Source of the DNA: Lycocorax pyrrhopterus obiensis
Taxonomy: Eukaryota > Chordata > Aves > Passeriformes > Paradisaeidae
NCBI GenBank assembly: GCA_014706295.1
Contig: JACSVZ010000007.1
Span: 682,001-746,000, forward strand
DNA length: 64,000 nucleotides
Direction: 5' to 3'
The notes beneath the pieces were generated by a model. The model was not told the origin of the DNA, searched no databases, and saw nothing but the letters and a program-made list of their open reading frames with translations. This document shows, piece by piece, positions 58,470 through 64,000 of the stretch. A program made the position numbers and the translations under genes. Position 1 is the first letter of the stretch; each line of letters starts with the position of its first letter.

Positions 58470-59094
58470 CGCGCCTGGCACACAGAGGGGGAGGACAAGG
58501 CTGGTGGGCAGCCAGGTCGCTCCTCAGCGTGGGAAAGAGGGACGCAGGCAGCGGGGTGCTCCCGGGCACGGGGGGAATGAGAAGACAGGCTCCGGTATAG
58601 GTCCTGGGGGACCCACCTCTACGTCCCAGGGGTCCCTCCAGAGCACTCGCTCGCCGCCCAAGCAGACCTGCTGCCGCTCCTGCTGCTGCTCCTGCTGCTG
58701 CCGCCGCCTCGCCCGCTCACCACACCCTCACAGCACTGCCCCTCCCCTCCCGTCCCACCCCGAAGTTATCCCCGGCCTCCGCCAATCACAGCGCGCATCT
58801 CCCAATCTCTGGCCTCTTATTGGTCATCCTGCCCGTCCGTCACCCCGGCTATTAAAGAGAGCGGCCTATGGGCCCGCCTCCTCAAGCCCCGCCTTCCGAG
58901 CCGAGTCCTCCAGGAGCATAGAGACGGGCAAGCAGAGCGGCGCCGAGTGCGAGCAGATGGGAAGGGCGGGCCGTGTGGGGCGGCGGGAGGTGATTGGCTG
59001 TTGAGGGGGCGGGCGCCGGTGATTGGCTGTCGTGGGGGGGCGAGACCGTGTTTGAACGGCGTGCCGCGCGCGCGCGGCAGTTGGCGCTGAGGCG
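58470..59094. promoter_or_regulatory. INCENP: Bidirectional promoter between the two INCENP copies
   Basis: Start codons are 628 bp apart and divergent. The start exon of the - copy begins at a TGTGTGCCAG acceptor near 58,474, with a noncoding exon ending at a GTAGAG/GTGGGT donor near 58,617. CCAAT boxes occur at 58782-58786 and 58802-58806 (+), and as ATTGG at 58819-58823, 58993-58997 and 59022-59026. The last two and a CHR-type TTTGAA (59051-59056) are spaced 29 bp apart, just before the + copy start. CCAAT plus CHR is the known signature of G2/M genes. Confidence 0.65.
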
Positions 59095-62000
59095 ATGGCC
59101 GCGAAGGTGGCCGCGGTGGTGATGGGGCCTGCGGCGGCCGCGGCGCGTTCGCTGGAGCTGCCCGCAGAGTGCGACCGGCGTCTGGCCCAGTTCCTGCGGC
59201 ACGTGGACGAGACCGATATGGTGTGGCTGGATGAGATCTATGAGGAGGCGGTCAGGATGTTTGTCAGGTACGCGCATCCCGCTCCCCGCTGGGCCCCGGC
59301 CCGTACCGGCCGCGCTCCGCGCTGATCCCGTCTTGGTCTCCCCTTTCTCTCTAGCAACTACAGCGAGGAGCTCGAGCTGATGCCCAAGACGCCGTCGCAG
59401 AAGAAACGGCAGCGGAGGAAGCGGCTGTCGGCCTTGCAGGAAGAAGAGCAGGAGCCCGGCAGGAAGCGGTGAGGGGCGGCGAGAGCGGGGATCGGGGAGC
59501 CCCTTTCGGGACGGGCCGCGGAAAGGGGGAGCGCAGAGGGCGTTCTCGGGGCCTGGAGAAGGGAGGGAGCCCGTGGGAGGCTGAACAGACCTGCTGCCAA
59601 GGGTTCAGGGGAGCAGTCCCCTCCACGGAGCATGTCCTGGCGATCCTCTCCTTTGTCCAGTGGGAGCTCCCCTTCCTTCGTCCCGCGCGTCCCCCTGGTG
59701 TTAAAGGTCCGGTCAGACCCTGCGTCTGGGGCACTCTCGGCCGAAAAACGTTGGATTTTGATTCTCACGAGAAGCGTTTTTATTTGTTGTCTGGTTCTAT
59801 GTCCCCGTGTCTCTATTATCTTTCTGCTTCGAAGTCATTTAAATGTAATTTATTTAATAATTTAATTACTGTCTGCGTTAGCTGCTTTGTGCAGCTCTGT
59901 GTCTCCTGGGCCCATCCCAGGTGTTTTGGCTCCGTTCCCGTGTGTGCACGGAAGGAGTCGGGGCTGTTCCCAACTCCTGTTCCCATCTAACACACTGTTC
60001 CGTGGTCAGACTCTCCAGGAGGAGGAACAGCAGCCTCAAACTGGTGCCTTCTGTGCGAGCTTCTCAGCGACTCCAGAACAAAGAAAACCTGGAACTCAGC
60101 AGGGCCGAGGCCAAAGAAAACTCTCCACCACAGCGTGTGACACGATCCCGGGCTGCAGCCTCTGCCAGAAGCTCCAAGGTGGTTCCTGAGACCCCTCCTG
60201 CCCGACAGGCAGCAGGGAAGGATAAGGATCCCTGGGTGGAAGCTGACCACATTGGTGCCACAGTGCCTCTCCAGAGGAGCGGAGCGGAGCCGGCAGAGCT
60301 GCTCCCCACGGGCTCAGGGAATGGCTCTCCCAAGGAACATGGTGCTCCCAGATCGCCGCTGGTGCCCACGGCCCCTGAGCTGGTGGTGCCCCGTACCCCC
60401 GAGGCCAGCCAGGCTGTGCCCGAGCTGCAGACAGCGAAGGCAGCCAACGTCACCGTCATCCTGAGCACAGAGCCCGGGCTGGAGGAGGGCGACGGCTCCC
60501 CGCGGGAACACAGCCGGGCTGAGGAGCCCTCCCAGCCCCTGAGGGACAGCCCGGGGACTCCGACTGGCTCCCGGCTCAGCCGCCGCTCCGTGCGCCGGAG
60601 CTTGATGGGGAAAGCCTCCCTGAGCCGCAGAACCTCCCTGGCAGAGAAATACTCCCTGGCCAGCAAGAGGGAGAGCATGATCCGGACATCCATCGCCAGG
60701 GCGGCGGGCAAGAAGAAGGCGGCTCGGAAGAGATCCGTGTCCTCCAGCTCCGTGGATGGTGAGTTTGGGTGTCATGGGGGGGTTCTGCTGCTTTCTGCTG
60801 CTGAGGAAAGCAAAGTGCTGGGGCTGGCTATCCAGTGTGGGGGTAGCAGCTGAGCTTCCCGGGCTAGACAGGCTACAATCCGTCATGGAAGTTCTCCCTG
60901 GCTTTCTGGAGCCCCCTGTGAGCAGAGAAACACAGGTAACTGAATTCAGCCGTGTAAACCACCTGGGAGATCAGCCTCAGTGTCTCCATTTCAATTTAGC
61001 TTTAACCATTGCTGATTTGTTGGGAGAAGTCGTTAATCCTGGAATCCCAGGATGGTTTGGGCTGGAAGGACCAGTGCCACCCTCTGCCTTGGGCAGGGAC
61101 ACCTTCCACTGTCCCAGGTTGTTCCAGGCCCCATCCAGCCTGGCCTTGGACACTTCCAGGGATGGGGCAGCCACAGCTTCTCTGGTCAGCTGATCTTCCT
61201 GGTTTCCGTGGGGACAGCTGGCAAAGCTGAGAAGGGTTTGGGGATCCAAAAAGGCTGATGGATTCTCCCAAAGCCCTGCCTGTTTCCTGTAAGGTGAAAT
61301 TTCCATCAATTGCCTCCTCCTTAGCAGGATCTGGCTGCTGAGTTTAGAGTTTGAGAAGGGAATTTCGAGGCTGAGCTTTGTAAATTAAAAGTCTCCCACA
61401 CTTTTACAGTTGGTGGCAGAGTCCAGATTTAGGGAAGGACAGTCTGATCTAAACTGCCCAAATTATTAAGCAAACAAGCTGGAGAGGGACTCTTCGTCAG
61501 GACCTGGAGTGACAGGACAAGGGGAAATGGGTTCAAACTGAAAAAGGGGAAATTTAGATGGGACATATGGAAGGAATTCTTCCCTTTGAAGGAGGCGAGG
61601 TCCTGGCATGGGTCGATAGAGCTGTGGCTGCCCCACCCCTGGAAGTGTCCAAGGCCAGGTTGGACAGCGCTTGGAGCAACCTGGGCTAGTGCAAGGTGTC
61701 CCTGTTCAAGGCAGGGGGTGGGACTGGATGATCTTTAAGGTCCCTTCCCACCCCATCCAGTCTGTGATTGTTTGGTGCTGTGGTTATTCATGGCAGGTTC
61801 CGGCTGTGCCGGAGCTTCCGAGCTCACCGCAGCAGAGCCAACGGGAATGCTGGCTTGGGAAGCAGCACTCCCACTGTAAATAAGGCTGGCTCTAACTGCT
61901 GTTGATGTCCAGTCAGGGCCCTGCAGATAAGCCTGAGGCCAAGCCCCGCCCCATTAGTGCCAGCTCGAGGAATATTGCCCTGAACTCATCCATAATTGAA

Positions 62001-64000
62001 AACTGCTTTCCGGAGCCGGAGCTGCCGTCTGCGTTCCTGCAGTGCCACCTGCGTGTGCTCCCCAGGGCAGGACGAGCCCCCCTGCAGTGTCTGGAGGTCC
62101 TTGTCCCACCAGATCCTTGGCCTGCACCCCAGCCTCACAGCTCAGGTGTGTTCTTTCCTCTCCCACAGCCTCCAGCTCCATAAGTGTGCCAGAGGATGAG
62201 GAAACCGTTGTCAAAACTGGGTGAGAATGCTTTCAGTTATTTATTTATCCTCACTACCCTGCTTGCAGGACCTTTTCACTGCCATTCTTGGTGTGAAATC
62301 CAAGCAGCTTCTCAGTTTCCTCAGTGTTGTTAAGCACAGCCCCTTTTGTCTTCCTTTTTTTTTCCTAGGCCTCCTCCTGGATCCTCCACCCCCTCCAAGC
62401 TGGTAAGACTTGGGCAGGGATTAAAAGCATTTGTGTCTGGGTGGATTTGGGAGGAAAACGTGTGGAATATATACTTTAGTGGGAAACTTGGGAGCTCTGG
62501 CTGTGGATTGCCAGACCTTGTAACCTGTCCCATAGCAGTGAGTGAGGAAGGCACAGAGCATCTGGCTCAGAGGTGCATGAGCCCGTCCACAGCCTCTGTG
62601 GTTCTGGTACTCAGACTAGGGAAAGTCTTCATCACAACATTCCAGAACCAGCAAAATCAAAACCAGCAAAGTTTTCTTTGGGAAATGAGCACGTGTGACC
62701 CATGGCTTTGGGTGCAGGTGGCGGTGTTGTGTCAGAAGGGTGTTACAGTCTCGGATGCTTTCCAAGATTCTCTGACTAAAACATGGACTTTCCTCTGTCA
62801 TTTTCCTAAATTTGTTGAAATTGTTGCACACCACCCTGAGCCTGACCTCGGGGTTGAGTCCCGCTTGGCTCTTCCTTCTTAACCTCTTGTTAGAGATCAT
62901 TGTGTGAAGATTCAGTCCCCAATCTCTACAGGTAAAAAAACCTTATAGTTCAGGGGAGTTTGGTTCAGCTGGTGTCACGGTTGGCACACTGTATTTTTAA
63001 AGCTTCTTTTGACCTTTTGGCCAGTCCTGCGTGTAATTCAGCACTTGTTAGTTTGGACACACACAGAAATTTGTGAATATTATTCAGGTCAGCACCTTTC
63101 CCTCCACAATCCTCGCTGAGGAAGTAATCCTGGTATCATGTCAGTATTTTGTCCAGAATAAATTTCAATGAGCATAGCCTGAATTAATGGAGCAGAGCAG
63201 TGACCTGAAGCGCTTGTGAAGACAAGGAGAGTGCAGAAACTCGAGAAAAGTCAGTTTTTCTGGGCCCTGCAGAAGGAATTTGGGCGTATGAATTCTCCAT
63301 CAGTCCCTTTTGTTCTCTTCCCAACGCAGCACTGTGAAGTGCTGACCAGGAGGTAATGCTGGTGCTGCTAGCAGAGAGCAATTCCAGAACCACAGCCCAT
63401 TGTCCCAGCGGAGCATGCCCCAGCCTAAGTGCAGAGGCAGCGAGCAGCGCTGGGTATCCCATAACAAACAGATAAATCACGGAGATGAGCCATTTGCCTG
63501 CTGTCTCCAGGCTCCCCGTTCGTCGCTGCTCAGGGAAATGGGCGCGCTGGCTCTGGCCAGAGCTCCGGCAGCACAGATTTACAGCTTGGAAGGTTCCTGG
63601 CCTTAATAGTTGATGAGCTGGTTGAGTTCAAGCAGCGCAGATGCTCGTGTTAATGTCCGTGCCTCTCCTGATGATGCAGCATCCAGGGCTGTGCCAAGAG
63701 AGGGTTTGGCATTCCCTGGTAATGCCGCTGACCGTTCCCGTGTCAGAACCACCCCACGATCGGAACCAGGAACGGGCCGTTTCCGTGTGCGATTGTCCTG
63801 AAACCCCTCTGCTTTTCCCACAGGATTTCCAAAGCCCTCGGATGTCCCTTCGCTCCCATACAGTCAGCAAACACGGGCAGCCCCAGGAGCCGAACAGCGG
63901 TGGTAATTCCAGAGGGTTTTGGGGCAGTGCTTTGGGAAGTTACCATTTGGGAGGCTGGCTGGGAAGCTGGAAAGATTGACTGGTTAATTTGAGAGCTCAG
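59095..64000 (+). CDS. INCENP: INCENP paralogue (5' part, runs off the window)
   Basis: Second inner centromere protein gene, divergent from the complete copy. Exons seen: 59095-59267, 59355-59468, 60010-60758, 62169-62220, 62369-62402 and probably 63824-63899 (or to 63902 with the next donor); about 400 codons. The N terminus ECDRRLAQFLRHVDETDMVW then DEIYEEAVRMF and LELMPKTPSQKK are closer to mammalian INCENP than the - copy. The large exon carries LSRRRNSSLK, HP1-type hydrophobic VTVIL, and SLAEKYSLASKRESMIRTSI. Exon lengths 114, 52 and 34 nt are identical to those of the - copy, proving duplication of the exon structure. The coiled coil and IN-box must lie to the right of 64,000. Exon 6 is the least certain. 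Confidence 0.92.
61035..61190 (-). mobile_element. CR1 LINE fragment in INCENP (+) intron 3
   Basis: The complement reads GCCCCATCCCTGGAAGTGTC, then CAAGGCCAGGCTGGATGGGG and ends ...AAACCATCCTGGGATTCC, the conserved 3' part of avian CR1. It is antisense to the gene. Confidence 0.9.
61470..61775 (+). mobile_element. CR1 LINE 3' fragment in INCENP (+) intron 3
   Basis: From AAGCTGGAGAGGGACTCTTC through GACAAGGGGAAATGGGTTCA, GGAAGTGTCCAAGGCCAGGT and GATGATCTTTAAGGTCCC to a degenerate TCTGTGATTG end, this is about 300 bp of the CR1 3' region in plus orientation. Its last 150 bp are the inverse of the CR1 copy 430 bp upstream. Confidence 0.92.

Overview
This is a GC-rich, compact vertebrate nuclear segment and most likely avian, probably passerine. 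Genes have many short exons with canonical GT-AG introns that are often only 80-300 bp. Three fragments resemble the 3' end of CR1, the typical bird LINE. CpG islands and G/C-rich minisatellites are dense, as on bird microchromosomes. Genes were recognised by eye from their protein sequence and from exon-to-exon phase bookkeeping; no database search was run.

Layout, left to right. 1-4.56 kb is intergenic or upstream DNA with degenerate repeats. 4.6-8.6 kb is SLC43A3 (+), a nucleobase transporter with 12 coding exons. 8.7-13.6 kb holds two bone-marrow-proteoglycan-like C-type lectin genes, PRG2/PRG3 family, arranged head to head (- then +) around a higher-order minisatellite. 13.75-22.9 kb is TNKS1BP1 (-), complete except for two apparent homopolymer frameshifts. 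23.6-29.8 kb is SSRP1 (-), the HMG-box subunit of FACT, with 16 coding exons. 30.6-35.2 kb is P2RX3 (+), an ATP-gated channel with 12 exons. 37.8-39.1 kb is the single-exon APLNR (+). 42.3-45.2 kb is LRRC55 (-), a BK-channel gamma-type subunit. 48.1-64 kb contains two INCENP paralogues in divergent orientation: a complete copy on - (48.2-58.5 kb) and the 5' half of a second copy on + (from 59.1 kb to beyond the window).

The SLC43A3-PRG-TNKS1BP1-SSRP1-P2RX3-APLNR-LRRC55 set is the human 11q12.1 neighbourhood. Relative to human, the TNKS1BP1-SSRP1-P2RX3 block appears inverted, and INCENP lies next to LRRC55. These genes do not form an operon or one pathway. SSRP1 (chromatin), INCENP (chromosomal passenger complex) and TNKS1BP1 (tankyrase/CCR4-NOT partner) are nuclear or cell-cycle related; the others are membrane or secreted proteins.

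The most unusual content is the divergent INCENP pair sharing a promoter of about 630 bp rich in CCAAT boxes. The complete copy has a much shortened coiled-coil/single-helix region but an intact Aurora-binding IN-box. Next is the inverted proteoglycan pair, whose two members have diverged in charge and pro-segment. Intergenic stretches hold microsatellites, minisatellites and a few candidate regulatory motif clusters, described below.
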